Assembly: GCA_001414345.1 (NCBI GenBank)
Contig: LLCB01000058.1
Span: 124,001-188,000, forward strand
Source: Hymenoscyphus infarciens
Taxonomy: Eukaryota; Ascomycota; Leotiomycetes; Helotiales; Helotiaceae
Reading direction: 5' to 3'
Length of the DNA stretch: 64,000 bases
Part shown: piece by piece, positions 12,152-23,970 of the stretch
Layout: each line of letters starts with the position of its first letter
Position numbering within the stretch: position 1 is the first letter of the stretch
Notes under the pieces: model-generated
Told to the model about the DNA's origin: nothing
Databases searched by the model: none
What the model saw: the letters and a program-made list of their open reading frames with translations, nothing else
Program-made: the position numbers and the translations under genes

Positions 12152-12830
12152 TTATCTATCTTCCAAAGTTCCGCAGTGTCCGTAGGAATCTCTGATCGGT
12201 GAATAAAAGTCAACATCGTCCCTAGCGTTGCCTTCCTTCCTCTGGAGGATTTTCACTTTTGGTATTCTGATCTCCTGAGCTTGGGTGAGAAAATCCTCGG
12301 ACTTCTCACTTAATGCCCCCTTCAATATCTTCCACGCTTCATATGGTCCAGCCCTGACTGGATCGGCGAACAACCCAGTCCAATCAGCAAGAAAAGGGCC
12401 AGCCAGCATCCAATGAGAGAATGAGATACCCTTTAATTATGTTCCCTGCAGAGCTCGTCGTCTCCCTTCTAGACCCGGATCAAACAGTGTAATTTCTTTG
12501 ACATTCTTCCAGAACTTGCCACGTCATCGCATACCGCATCGAAAATCCACTCCAAGTTCCATGGTAGTGCCAGACGTTGGATCGGATTGTCAACTAATTG
12601 CGCTCAAGGACTATTGTTCCCCTCTACCAGACCCAACCGTATGTCGCCAACACATATGCGATCGACTTGGAGTTGACAAAGATCTGCGGCTTTATCTTGT
12701 GTTCCATTACATCGTATTCAAGGATCGATCCAAACGCAAGCGTATAGTGCTTGAGACCTTCTTTTTGAGCTTCACGGTTGATATGAGGGATCGCAGGTGG
12801 ACAGCAGAAAGTTGTGTAGTTATCGCTCAC
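12152..12830 (-). pseudogene. 2EXR-domain remnant, copy 3 (5'-truncated)
   Basis: This is a relic of a third paralogue. Reading the minus strand from 12830, it begins inside the domain with a CPPAIPHINREAQKEGLKHYTLAFGS segment. The upstream FPxLPxELRxxIW part found in the other copies is missing. A 1-nt deletion after the IFVN segment shifts the frame: QVDRICVGDIR is recovered in a neighbouring frame. Another shift follows LPWNLEWIFDAV, after which WKNVKEITLFDPG is recovered. The C-terminal part MLAGPFLADWTG...SYGHCGTLEDR runs openly to 12152. With two frameshifts and a missing N-terminus it cannot encode a functional protein. Like copy 1 it shows no intron at the position used by copy 2. Confidence 0.75.
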
Positions 12831-13205
12831 ACTAAAGGTCTTCTTTCGAAATAAAAGTTTTTCATTTTATCTCTAAAAAGTGCGACTTCGGCACCCGTCC
12901 TCGTTCTTTTGCCGCGTACGAGAGTAGCCTCCGAAAAAGCTAGTTTCAGCTTCTTCTGCATAAAAACTGTTTAATTGTCATCTTCATTGCGGTTTTGTTT
13001 AATACAAGAATGGTGCTAGACCACTAGCTCGCATGTAGTGCAACTGCTCTTCTCCGCTTCCAACAAGACCTCCAAGAATTCCTCCATCTTCAATTTCTCG
13101 TCGTACATTCAACCTTCTTCTCCTAGATTGAGCAACTGACAATCGAAACCCGCGACCTCCTTGGACCATTTCGCATACGCCACCTCAAGACAGAGTTTCT
13201 TGAGC
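12831..13205. other. Spacer between 2EXR copies 3 and 4
   Basis: About 375 bp with no gene. The missing 5' part of copy 3 is not recognisable here, so it was deleted rather than displaced nearby. Confidence 0.5.
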
Positions 13206-14305
13206 TCAGGCTTCCAGTTCAAATAGGCCGGAACCAACCTTTGCTGCGTTTCCTTCATATTCCTCCACAATTTTGATAGCCGGAAATGTGAGTTTGGCGA
13301 AAGAAAGTGCTAGGCCGATGTCATAAAGTCTAGATTCGGCTTTCATGGGCTCTTCCGTATAATTCTCCTCCATAAATGCTCTTAAAGTGTAATATGGGCC
13401 TCTGTGATCGTACAAACCTTTTTCAAGAACACGAGATACTCTGCGCACATCGAACTCTACTCAATAAACTCCTTTGGGGAAATATCCTTTTCCCAAGATG
13501 TCCAACCAACGCCCCACGAGACTAACATGGCCGTCTATCGAGAATTCCAGACTTTCGATATGCTTGGGAAGGGGCTTGTCGTAGTACTTCTTCCAGCATA
13601 TTTCTGGGTCGACCAAAGTCACCTCCGTAAGGTTTTCCCAGAACTCGCGAGTGAACAGATTTTTTACTAGCAATTCTTGGTTGGTATCCCACTACCAAGC
13701 TATACGCTTTATTGGATTTCTTTGTAACTGTGCCCAAGGGGAATCCCGGTACTCTACAAAATCCTGTGGACCCCCACAGAAAAAGGTGGGAATGATGCGA
13801 TCAACTTCGAGAGTGACCCATATGTAACTGTAATAAATTAGCAAATGGAGTTTCCAAAGAACCTGGGGTGAAGGGGTGGAAGCAGGCCGCACCTTGAAAA
13901 GGAAAACGAATCGTTTACTTACGGTTTTACTTCCATTTCCATTTCATAACCTGAATGATATCCTGGAAGTTCCATGTTGGATCCGAAACCGAGTGTATAA
14001 TGTCTTTTAGCTTCTTCCCGTAGCTCATGGTTGACCAGTAGTGCGGCTGGTGGTGGACAGAAGCTATCATATTTGAAAGGCACAGGCTCATATACTCGAT
14101 CCTCGTGTCTCAGAGCGTATGAGTTTTCCATTGTGGTCCAATCGCGACCATCTGGAGTCTTGTTCAAATGCTCTTGAATAGTCGGTATGCCTAAGTTAAA
14201 GTACCTGACATCCACATCCCTTCCGATTGAACAAAACGCCTTCCAGATGTGAGAACGAATCACATATGGTACACTTGAGAAAGTTGCTCTGGTTGACTCT
14301 GGCAT
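13206..14305 (-). pseudogene. 2EXR-domain protein, copy 4 with two in-frame stops
   Basis: Fourth paralogue of the array. The ATG at 14305 opens an exon to 13923 containing ATFSSVPYVIRSHIWKAF, PPPAALLVNHELREEAKRHYTLGFGS and EMEVKP. A GT-AG intron at 13922-13828 (95 nt) joins it to YIWVTLEVDRI. The frame is then interrupted by TAG at 13694-13692 (after KRIAW) and by TGA at 13463-13461 (after FPKGVY). Coding similarity continues in the same frame after both (WDTNQELLVKNLF, EVTLVDPEIC and so on) to the final stop at 13206. The divergent signature (VPYVIRSHIW) shows it is the most distant copy. Recent inactivation is likely because there is no frameshift. Readthrough or a sequencing error cannot be excluded from one sequence. 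Confidence 0.72.
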
Positions 14306-15540
14306 CGTGTGGGGAATTTGTAATCAGGTCGGTTGTAAGTGCCTTATTGAATAAGTTCGATGCGAAAAGTGAGAAGATAGTTGAAAAGGAATCGATAATC
14401 GAGAATCACAATACAAAAGGCTTAACTGTGAAATATTCTAGGAAGGAAGTCTCTTGCTGGGAAGAATGGAGAACTCACTGAGTGGTAAACAACCTTAGCT
14501 TGGAACTGGTCTTTCTCAACTTGTGGTTTTACACAAAACTTCCACAATTCTTCAAACCAAATATTTCACTCGACAAGAGAATTAGTTAGGTATTAAAGAG
14601 GGGAGGAGTCGGATACCTCCTTCCATAGGTAGAGAAGCTAGGTATCTCAAGGAACCCTAATTCGAAATGGTAAAAAGTGTTTAAGATTGTTGTAGCAAAA
14701 GTTAATGTATCCTAGAGATGTGAATAGCAACAAAGGGCTTGAATAAGTTGACATGACGCAGTCAAGAGTTGTAAGGAGATCAAAGAGGATTGTAAAGATG
14801 TGTCCTAATGATTTGAATGCTTGGATGGTTGATGTTGAGAAGGAAGAGAGAACTCAAAGTTTAGAGGGAAGAAGCTTTATAGTTCTTATAAATCCTTATC
14901 TAGCCTTCTCACAGCCACAAGAGGTTACATGGCTGACTGACTAGTTCTTAGGCTGGTCAGATGTCAACGCTCACACAGCCTCCTCTACATCACCCCGGCT
15001 ACCCCGCAATCTGCTCAACTTCACCCAACTCCCATGCAATTTCATACAATCTTCTGGAAATTCCCTTATTATAAAGGAAGAAGGGCACATATCAGGTCAC
15101 TCATAGACAGCACTGCTTCAACAATGATGCAATCCAACCCCAAACCATCTGCAAACTACAACACTTCACCCCATTTCCACCAATCCTCCAAGTCATCTTC
15201 AAGAGATTGTATGAGAAAGCTGTAACAAAACTAATTTGTTGGCTCAGATGTGTCACTGTATCACTCCCAACAAACTTAGAAAGTTTCGGAAAAGCTTCCA
15301 TCAACACAATCAATTAGCGATCAAGATGAAACAGACGATGACTTTGGTATATTAAAGGAAGTTGAGGGGAGTAACTTAATCCAACCCGATCCAATCAATG
15401 GAGCACTCCACACCCTGCTCAATTACAACACAACACAATTATAACCCTCCAAGCTCTATCCTCAAACTTAGTTACCACCTTCATCTTTGTTTCCTCATAT
15501 TCACTTCCAAACCCTCGCACCCTCGCACCCCATTCACACT
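14306..15540. other. Intergenic region
   Basis: About 1.2 kb between the 2EXR array and a small unknown gene. An open frame at 14753-14944 (63 codons) has no recognisable features and is not called. No repeat or RNA gene was recognised. Confidence 0.5.
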
Positions 15541-16113
15541 TTACTCCAAAGGAACATCCTCACCACCCGTAGCCCCACTATAAGCTCCAACAGTCCTCTC
15601 AAACCCCTTTCTAACACGTTCACCCATAGCCTTCGCCTCCTCTTTCTCCTCCCCCTCGGTCTTCTCAATAAACAAGGCTGCCAACTCGTTGCCCTGCTGC
15701 TCATTCCTCACGAGATTCTTCTTGATCATACCACAGACGTGGATTTTCTCAAAGGTGGGTTTGTTGTCGATGGCGAATTTCATTTGTTGTTCCTCCATTT
15801 CGAAGATGTGACGCATTTGTGGCATGAGCTGTTGGGTTTCGGTTGGGGTTGGTGTTACTTTCTGTTTAGAGTTAGTTTGGGGGGTGAGAAATGGAGAAGG
15901 GGATAGGGATGGGATGCGGGGGACAGGGAGGAATAGACTAACGTTATATTCCTTGATCAATTTCTTGATTGTTGCGGAAACAGAATTGCCTTGAGTGGCC
16001 ATGGTAATCACATCCCTAACGCTCATTTGGCTCGCTCCTTTCGCGGAGGTGATGCTCGTGATTCTTCCCAACTTGGTCTCGACATCGGAAACGAGAGGCA
16101 TTACTTTCTCCAT
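15541..16113 (-). CDS. Small protein of unknown function
   Basis: Two exons are inferred: 16113-15943 and 15861-15541, with an 81-nt intron (GTTAGT donor, CTAAC branch, AACAG acceptor), giving 163 aa. The intron length is a multiple of three and has no stop, so a 190-aa unspliced form is also possible, but its Ser/Pro-rich insert looks non-coding. The start is the ATG of MEKVMPLVSDVETK; the frame stays open upstream only from a GTG. The protein is mostly helical and charged. It has SVRDVITMATQGNSVSAT followed by IKKLIKEY, then RHIFEMEEQQMKFAIDN, and ends in a Glu/Lys-rich helix and a Gly-rich tail. There is no signal peptide, membrane segment or metal-binding pattern. I do not recognise the family. 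Coding potential is supported by the splice signals and codon texture. Confidence 0.6.
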   Translation of the reverse strand: MEKVMPLVSDVETKLGRITSITSAKGASQMSVRDVITMATQGNSVSATIKKLIKEYNVSLFLPVPRIPSLSPSPFLTPQTNSKQKVTPTPTETQQLMPQMRHIFEMEEQQMKFAIDNKPTFEKIHVCGMIKKNLVRNEQQGNELAALFIEKTEGEEKEEAKAMGERVRKGFERTVGAYSGATGGEDVPLE

Positions 16114-17030
16114 TTTGAAGGATAGTTTGGGAAAGTAGAGAAGGTGCACAAGGACAGGTTGTTAAAAGAATAGAGAGATAACTGTGTATATATGTTGTGC
16201 TCCAGTACTGTAGAAGAGATGAGGATGTAAGCTGTGATGAGCAAAAAAGAAATCCGGATACCAAACAACTATTTATATAAACCCCAAAGTCCACTGTCTC
16301 AGCGAAAACAATCAATCAATACGAGAAAACTTACATACAGATAGCACCAGGAGCGAGTCCGGGAGTCCGTTACCCCTTACCGGACATCCCCCCACTGAAG
16401 ATCCAAGCGAGTGGAACCGAGCCACTAGGGAATCACTAGAGAACCACTCAACACCGAAGCAGTCTCCCGCCGTATTGTATCGTCATCTTTCACTGACTTT
16501 CAAGGCCCTTACATAAAAACCACCACTTTTAGTTGGGGGCTATCCCTCACCAGTCAGGCCTAGAATGCGGAGTCCCGCTAAGGGATCAAACAATTGAATA
16601 CTTATCTTCTATACGTCCCTCGAATGTACTTGGAGATCGAGCCTCTGGATCGGACGCTACACCAATTTTGTTCCAATAATTTTCCACAGACTTGCATGAA
16701 ACGTATTGTGGTCGGGTAAGAGTTGGATGTTTGCTCGACTTGGCCGAAGTTGAATAGGTTCGTCCGAGCCTGCGACCAAGCACCCCGTATTCATCTCAAA
16801 TAGTTCTCGACGAAACAAACGAGCTGTCGAAGCTGTCATTTGAAGTAGCTAAACTTTAGTGAGCAGCCCCATATCCAGAAATAGTATATTTGAATGTATG
16901 CGCTGTACTCAATTCTAGTCACAAGGAGTCCTCTAACCCTCAAAGGTATCGCCAGTCTGCCACGCATAAAGTTATCTTCGTATCTCTGGCCCGACCCGTC
17001 CTATCCCAAGAAGCATCCCTGTGCGAAAGT
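16114..17030. other. Intergenic region with anonymous GC-richer stretch
   Basis: No gene. The part from 16330 to 16700 is richer in GC than its flanks. It contains short self-complementary words such as GGAGTCCG/CGGACATCC near 16360-16390. I could not assign it to a repeat or RNA family. Confidence 0.4.
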
Positions 17031-20000
17031 TCACAAGACGTATCCACCACTTCCAACGACCTGCCAACTTCGCACACCTCTCCCTTCTTCAAGCTCAACA
17101 CACCACCATAAAACTTCCCTTGCCTTGTCAGGCTGGCCACCCTCTTCATAAGCTCGAGCAAGTGCAAACCAAGCTTCACTATAGTTCCATCCAGAACCAA
17201 GCTTTGTCAAACCACTCAGCAGCCCGTATGCTCTGTCTCTTGCTGCCAATCTATCCAAGAGCACGGCAGAAGATTCTTTGGGACTTGAGTTTGGAGAATC
17301 TGAGGTTGGCGTGGATGCTTGGAAATCTGTAGACTTGGAAACTGGTTTTGCAGACGGAAGGCCGAGCGGGCCTAGGGGTGCGCTAGGTAGGACGGATGAT
17401 GGCCTCATAGCGGCGGGCCTTGAAGACTGTATGTTGAGAGACGCGACAAGTTCAGTCAATGTTGATGCTGCTGGGGTTTGGAGGTCATGCGGCTGGACAA
17501 GTGGAGGTATTGTGGGAAGCGGAAGGAGATCTTCAGTATAAATATCGAGGAGAATGTTTGATAATCCCACGATGGCAGAAGGGTGATCCGCAAAGTTTGT
17601 CAAGGCGGATTCAAAGTGTTGAAGAGCAAGGTAGGGTGATGCCTCTGAAGTGGCAAGAAATCCGCGCTTTGGGGTATATTAGCAATATTCCATACACAAG
17701 AAGGAAGATTCCATACTTCCGAGAATACATCACCCCACAACTCGCCAACGCTTCTACCACCACCCCAGCCAGCATGCTGCAAAGAGACACTGCCCGTTGT
17801 ATCTTTTGATATGTCTTCTTCCAGGCCTTCAACAAGCTTCTGTGCTTCCTCGATGGATCCTCTGGAATCCTCAAACATCGAGGCTCTGCGATAGAACCCA
17901 CTAATCAACAGCCAAACCTTTACCAAAATTGCCGTCCTTCGGCGTCTTTCTTGTTCTCTTGGAAATCTTGTTACCGGACTCGTTGAGGATGAAAAGGGTG
18001 ATATTTGAGGAAGTCGATTATACTGGGCAACTGCAGGGTCAGGGTATGCGGGTTTTGAGGATGGTTCCTTGTGTGACATGTTCTGGGCTTTTTGGGGGAG
18101 TACGTTCGATGGTATTGAAGAGTCCGGAGTAACAGCAACACCGATTTCGCCTTCTTGAAAATCAGGGAGCCATGAGCTTCTGTTTTCAGATTCCATTGGG
18201 GTATAAAATTCCTCGCCGTCCACCTCGGTGCCCAAATGTCGTGAGTTTCGCGCGGAGCTAGTGCCTCGTGCTTTGCTTGTACTGCTACTTCTGTTTCGTA
18301 AACTTGTGCCTTTCGTTCTAGACGTACTGTCATTTCTTTTCTGTAGTTTCTCGTGATGATGAGGATTTTTGAGGGAGTTCCTGCGCGACTTTGCCGTGCC
18401 ATTTTCGCCAGTAACCTGAATAGTGGGAGCAATTGTGCTTGCAATTGTACGAGACGTTTGCGGTCGCTGAGGTGATTTTTCACTGATGTCTTGAATAGTG
18501 GATCCGGAGGCAGCAGAAGGATTTGATTTGCGTAAAGAACGACCTGTCCTCCCAAATATGCTTCCTCTGATAGTTCGTATTGTCCCAGCTGACGTTTTAG
18601 GAGGAGGAGCAGACATTAACTTTGGGAGTTGGTCTTTCAGCTGATCACCAAATAGCCTTGTGTAGAGACTCAGTAGCTCATCACTGGCATTAACCGCAAT
18701 TTCGGGGCCTTCCAAAACCTCGATGAGTGCTAGCTGGGTCATTTTTACCTCAAGAATACCTTCCTTTTCAAAGTCATCCATATCGTCCACCACCCCGGTA
18801 TTGGATGCGTATTCTTTCAAATGTTCGCTGTGAAATGGAACATTCAGGTCTTCGTCCCCAAAAAGATATTTGGGATCTTGAAATTGCTCAAAAGCACCTT
18901 CACAAGATCTCGCCGAGGTAATAAATTCTTGTCGTGCACTAAGCAGTAATGCCATGAGATGCCATAGAGGTATCAACATCCTTTCTCGGGAAAATGCACC
19001 CTTGTGTGGACCCATTCCATCGATCGAATTTGAGGTGGATGCAGAACGAGGCAGCAGGGCAGCTTTCACTACGTCAATTGCTGGACCCAGTTCTCTGCGT
19101 TCAGCGAGAAGTATGCCTAAAGCAAACAAAGTTTCCACGTCCGTAGAACTTTGATATTCCAGTGACAGGGACTTTCGAAATGACTTGATAGCTTTGATTT
19201 GTATTTCCGACCTTGAAGGTGCATCGTAGGTCAACCGAGCCCACTGCGCATGACTGACCCCTATACTTCGCCATGCCAAAGCAAATACTCTAGGGTGAAC
19301 TTTTGCACTGGGGCTTTTCGTATGATCGTTACTAGAAGAATGTCCGTTTCGAGGTTGTGGCTCCGATGGATGGTGGTTCTCCATCCATTCTTCGAGATAT
19401 TGACCTAACTCCTTGGCCTTTTCTGCACCTTGGCGAGAACCATACCGACACAGAGCTCTGATACATTCTGAGACTGTTTTCAACACCGTCTCATCATTAT
19501 CTAACCCATGCTCGGATTCTCCTGTCTTCTCCTCTCGTGCTTTTGCTTTCTTAACAATCTCCATGTAGGTATCAAATGCCTTAAGAGCCAATTCGAACTC
19601 CGCAATTGCCAGATGTACTGTAAAAAGGTGCCGGAGAATGGCAGTTGAATGGAATGTTTTTGTAGCAGCGCGATAGAGAATATCGAGAACCCCTCGACTT
19701 ATAGCCTCAGAACCGCCCTCTCCCAAGTCGTGCTCCTTCCAACTACTTCCACATAATATTCGCCAATTTTCCATGGCAATTTCAACAAAAGATTCAACTT
19801 CCTCGCTGGCTTGCTCTGCTTTAGGAAAACGGACTTCGGCCAAAAGCAAAGTTTCATATTTCGCTTCTACTCGCTTGATTTCAGCACGTTGCCGCAATTT
19901 GACGGATGGTTCCGCGTGGGCTATTGTTAAGGATGTCGTAGGAAATGGCAAATCTTGCCGCAAAAGGTCTGAAAGTGTAATGTAATATTCTCTCCATACT

Positions 20001-20969
20001 CGACGTCTAGGTACTTCGGCTTGAAAGGCCCGGCCTCCCGTGGGTGCTGGTGTCTGTGTATCCCAAAAATTCCCCCACGCCCGGAATGCAGAAAGTGTCT
20101 CAGTTTCCAACAATGAAGTTATCTTGATCTTCATGGCGTGGCTCGAGAGCATGCAGAATCCTGTCAAGTACAGTTCAGACCACGACCACAACTCTCTTCC
20201 TTGTTTGACAGGGCCGGGCAAACTTGACACAGTGGATAGTATTGGCAATGCCGATTCGAAAGTTACTAGAGCTTCGGCCACCGCTCCAGTTCTCACTTGG
20301 GCAGTCCCTTTGAGATACGATGCTTTTAACGCACATACTCTCGTCCATTCCGCGGATTCCTTGTTTGTGCCATCCAACTGTGAGAATTCTTGCTCGATGC
20401 TCTTAGGTAGTCCTTGGGCGGCCAATACAGGCTCATTCAACAACCAGTGTATCCATCCTAAACACACCTGTGCCTGAAATTCGTCCTCGACAAAGGTTCG
20501 TTCGTTTTCGATTGCTTCTTGCAGAAGCGGGATATATTGGGAAAGGGCTGATGGGTCTGCTGTCCCAGCGGAAGGAGGTCTTGCCGTACTCGTTGTGTTG
20601 GCTGTGCCTGGACGAGAGAGAGGTCGAACCAAGGAAGCTTCATGAGCGACAAGTTCGGCTTCTGCTGTCAATGCGAGACCTGTTCCACGGTATCAATAAT
20701 AGCCCATCGAGTCTCTCCAACGTATTGTTAAAGTCTGCAAAAATGGGAACTCGATATAGCACGTACAGGTCCGATTGGGCGCATGCTTCTTGATTTTCCT
20801 CACCAGTTCAGGGACTGTTGCCCAATTGCCTTGACATCGAGCCTCGTCTAGCTGCTGAATATACAGGCCTGCTTTGGATGCATCGCGCTGTCAATAATAA
20901 AGGTCAGTTACTATTTCCAGGGCATAAAGGTTCATTTCCATGGATCATGGGAGGACGTACAACACTCAT
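17031..20969 (-). CDS. YPP1: YPP1/TTC7-like TPR protein (Stt4 PI4-kinase complex subunit)
   Basis: Ypp1 (TTC7 in animals; also annotated as filamentation protein Rhf1 in filamentous fungi) scaffolds the plasma-membrane phosphatidylinositol 4-kinase Stt4 with Efr3. Four exons are inferred: 20969-20961 (only MSV), 20887-20767, 20679-17717 and 17666-17031, giving 1242 aa. The joins restore RDASKAGLYIQQLDEARCQGNW, then HAPNRTC/LALTAEAELV, and near the C-terminus RGFLATSEASPYLALQHFES, each a TPR-like helix pair. TPR-type repeats occur near residues 370-420 (HLFTVHLAIAEFELALKAF), 480-560 (SIGVSHAQWARLTYD) and the C-terminal 200 residues (AWFALARAYEEGGQPDKA). The middle, about 690-860, is Ser/Thr/Arg-rich and probably disordered. 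The 9-nt first coding exon rests on a GTACGT donor and is the least certain part. It is divergent with RIX1. Confidence 0.9.
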
Positions 20970-21426
20970 TGTCGGTGCGTGGAGGAGGTTGGCAGGTCGC
21001 CACAAGAGAACGGCAGAATTACCAATATATTTCAGACTGAATTCATCATTGAAAAGCCGAAGTCGTATGCATAGGGGCAAGAGCAAAGGAGGACGTGGAA
21101 GGGGGGGCTTTGCAATCAACTGTGAGCTTGAGCCGTTGGCGTCACTGAATTTGGGGTTCGGACCGGATATCAAAGCGGATCAATATCGGAGGATCCTTGC
21201 TCTCGGAGCGAAGTTGATCCCGACCTTATCCGGGGATTTTTAGGTTTGGATTTTCATATTTTCTCGTCGAGGCCTTGATATTAAAGATCAATAACGATAC
21301 CAAAATTTCAAATTCTCACTATCACGGATACTCGTCGCATAGGCCACGAGGGCGGTCTACGACACTGAGATTTCCAGATCCACCGTCTCTAAACTACTCC
21401 TAGAAAAGCTTCAGATTGGCTTCAAA
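20970..21426. promoter_or_regulatory. Shared divergent promoter region YPP1/RIX1
   Basis: A 457-bp spacer separates the start codons of two divergently transcribed housekeeping genes, so both core promoters must lie here. I saw no motif that I can name with confidence. Confidence 0.55.
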
Positions 21427-23684
21427 ATGTCGCTTCCCTCAGAACTCCGCGTCTTATGCTTCAAGCTCAGCTCAACGCCCGTCGCCGAACTTCCTCGACT
21501 ACTTCCAACTCTCCTCCAATATGTTCTACGGTGTCAAGGCCCATTATCGAGCCCGCCAAACCCAGGCAAAGCGGACGCGTCCCCGAGCTCAGTGCTAGTT
21601 CACAAACTCAAAACTCAACTAACAACACTATTAAATGGAAGGAGTCCAGAAGGTCGTTTTGCCGCTGTGGTCTTAATCAAAGGCGTGGTTGAAATTGGTG
21701 GCTGGGAAGTCTTGCGAGGAGCCGAACCATGGGTTCGAGTATTATTATCCATTTTGGGAGTGAGAACGAGCCACCTTATAATATGTTTGCATAGCTAATT
21801 ACAATGCAGAAACCGGACCCGGTTGTATCAAAAGAGTTGTGTATAATAACGCTCACCAAGATCTATTCCATGACGCATCAGTATCCAACTCTGATCCGAG
21901 AAATCACCACACCAACCTTGCCAACATTTGTGACTTCTTGTCTCAACGTGATTTCCGGCTCAGATGTGCCTTCTTCACTCGTTCAAAGTGCATTCCAGTC
22001 TTTTGGATCCCTATTACCTCGCCATACAACCATTTTTCGGCCTTTTGCTTTCCAGTTAAGGGCTGTCACTAGACCTTATCTAGCTCCAACATTGTCAGGC
22101 GATATCTTTGTGCCATCCTCACTGAAAGAAAGTGCTCGTCATTTGGTGGTAGTAATTCATCTTACTGCGGCCAAAAATGCCGGCGGAGAGGAATGGGGAA
22201 AAGCAGTTCGAAGTGTCATCAAAAGCATACACGTGACAGCTGACAGCGTCTTTCGAGCGGTTGTAGAGGACTGGGAGTCAAACGCAGGATACATTGGCGA
22301 GTCGGTTGATATCAATCGGGAGTTGAGTGGAGGAGGCGATACAGCTGAAGACCTTCCTCCTTGGGCTGGCATCACTTCTGGGATTGAAAGATTGGTCGGA
22401 TTGCTTGAACTGTTGGACGAGTATTGCAGAACTGAGACCTCCACACCTGTCTGCATACCCCTAGGAGCAATTCTAGATGTGATATCAAGAATTTTATCGA
22501 TTGCAATACCTTCCTCTGGCGGACCTTCCGGTCAAGGCAATGCTCGACTTCACCCGGCAATCGACCGAGATGAACGAGATGGATTGTGGTGCGGAATGCC
22601 TGAGATATACGTCACAGCTCTAAATCTGGTTCAGACGCTCACTGAACGATTGCAAGAAGGGTTCGTACCAATCGCACAAGGACTTCTCGATCAACTCGTA
22701 TGGTTATTCCCATTTGCCAAAAATACCATCGAATTTCGCACCATCTCGTACGCCGTCATTTCCAACATCCTGGTACACACCGGCCAAAGTTTCGACAGAA
22801 TACAAACCGGAAAAATGTTCCCAATAATCCGAGCGTGCTGCAAAGACCTCCAACCCCACGATAGCACAGCAAAAGATGCGAGAGCTCAAGAAGGCACGGG
22901 CAAAAAACCCCAAGGAGCAGCCATAATCGCGAACCAAAACGCGGACACCTTCCTCCAAGCCAAAGAGCAATCCTCCACTATAACACTAGAAGACACATCC
23001 CTAGTCCTCTCCGCGAAAGCACTCTTACCACTTTTTCTATCCCACCTTCCCCAACAGAACATCGACATCTCCCTTCGCGCCCTCTTAGAACGAACAGCCA
23101 TTCTAGCGCACCACAAAGACGCCATGTTAGCTAGTGTACTCAATCCATTCGTTGGAAAGAATGGAAAGGCTATGGCGAGTATCCTCCCGCATCTTACGAG
23201 AGAATTTCCAGAAGATGATGTGGTCGAGATTTTACTTCGTCCAAGGATGCCGCTTATTTCTTCGGCTGGATTGAAGGTGCATTCCTACGATGCTCAAGAT
23301 TTGGAATCTGAGGATGACGAGATGGAACTCGGCGAAGAAGATAAGGACCAGAGTGAAGTTGAGAGACAGCTCCAGAACGAGACGGAGGATCATTCGATTT
23401 CTGATAATCAACCTGGTCTTGGTTCCACGAAAACGCAAAAGGATCCGTTCGCTACTGGGAACCAAAATGGATTTTCTACTTCGAGTCATAATGTTGCGGT
23501 CCCTGCCCCGTCGAGTGCTTTGGTTGATCATTTGTTTGAAGCTAGTAAGAAGGATTCCATTGCACAGACGAGTGCAAATGAAGATGTGGCGATGGATGGT
23601 GGGGAAGAGGACTCGGATGATGAGAGTGCACATCTCAGTATGCATTTAGATACTGACTCTGAGGACGAGGGGTTGGCAGGATAG
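21427..23684 (+). CDS. RIX1: Pre-rRNA-processing protein Rix1
   Basis: Rix1 (related to PELP1) works with Ipi1/Ipi3 and Rea1 in the nucleolus and nucleoplasm to process ITS2 and mature pre-60S ribosomes. Two exons are inferred: 21427-21759 and 21810-23684 (50-nt intron, GTGAGA donor, CTAATT branch, ATGCAG acceptor), giving 735 aa. The N-terminal RIX1 helical-repeat region starts at once (SELRVLCFKLSSTPVAELPRL) and includes RFAAVVLIKGVVEIGGWEVL, spliced to KPDPVVSKELCIITLTKIY, then FGSLLPRHTTIFRPFAFQ and LRAVTRPYLAP. The last 150 residues are acidic (EDDEMELGEEDKDQSEVE, DGGEEDSDDESAH), as in other Rix1 proteins. The ATG at 21427 is the first in frame and gives the expected N-terminus. Confidence 0.92.
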
Positions 23685-23970
23685 TACGGTTGTAAAAAGG
23701 CGAGAGAAGTTGAGATAGATAGCTAACTTTGAATTCATGCTGTCGTAGATATGAATGTTAGAAGTACTTATTTTGAAACGTTTGAATTTTTTCGTCAAAT
23801 GCCTATACAAGATAATGGTTTATTACGCTTGTTCAGGGTGCCCTTTGGTGGGGGCGGGCGAATATTTGCAAACCCCCACTGCACTCACCAGTTATAAAAC
23901 TCATTCAGTAACTTGCCTTTTAGACTATCAAACAGTGTGCCCAGTCACATCAACTATTATATCATATTGT

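Noticed and set aside
16330..16700. Possible LTR or primer-binding-site-like sequence (GGATCGGACGCTACACCA at about 16649)
   Set aside because: The word looks like a tRNA 3' end, but no paired LTR, polypurine tract or pol frame is nearby.
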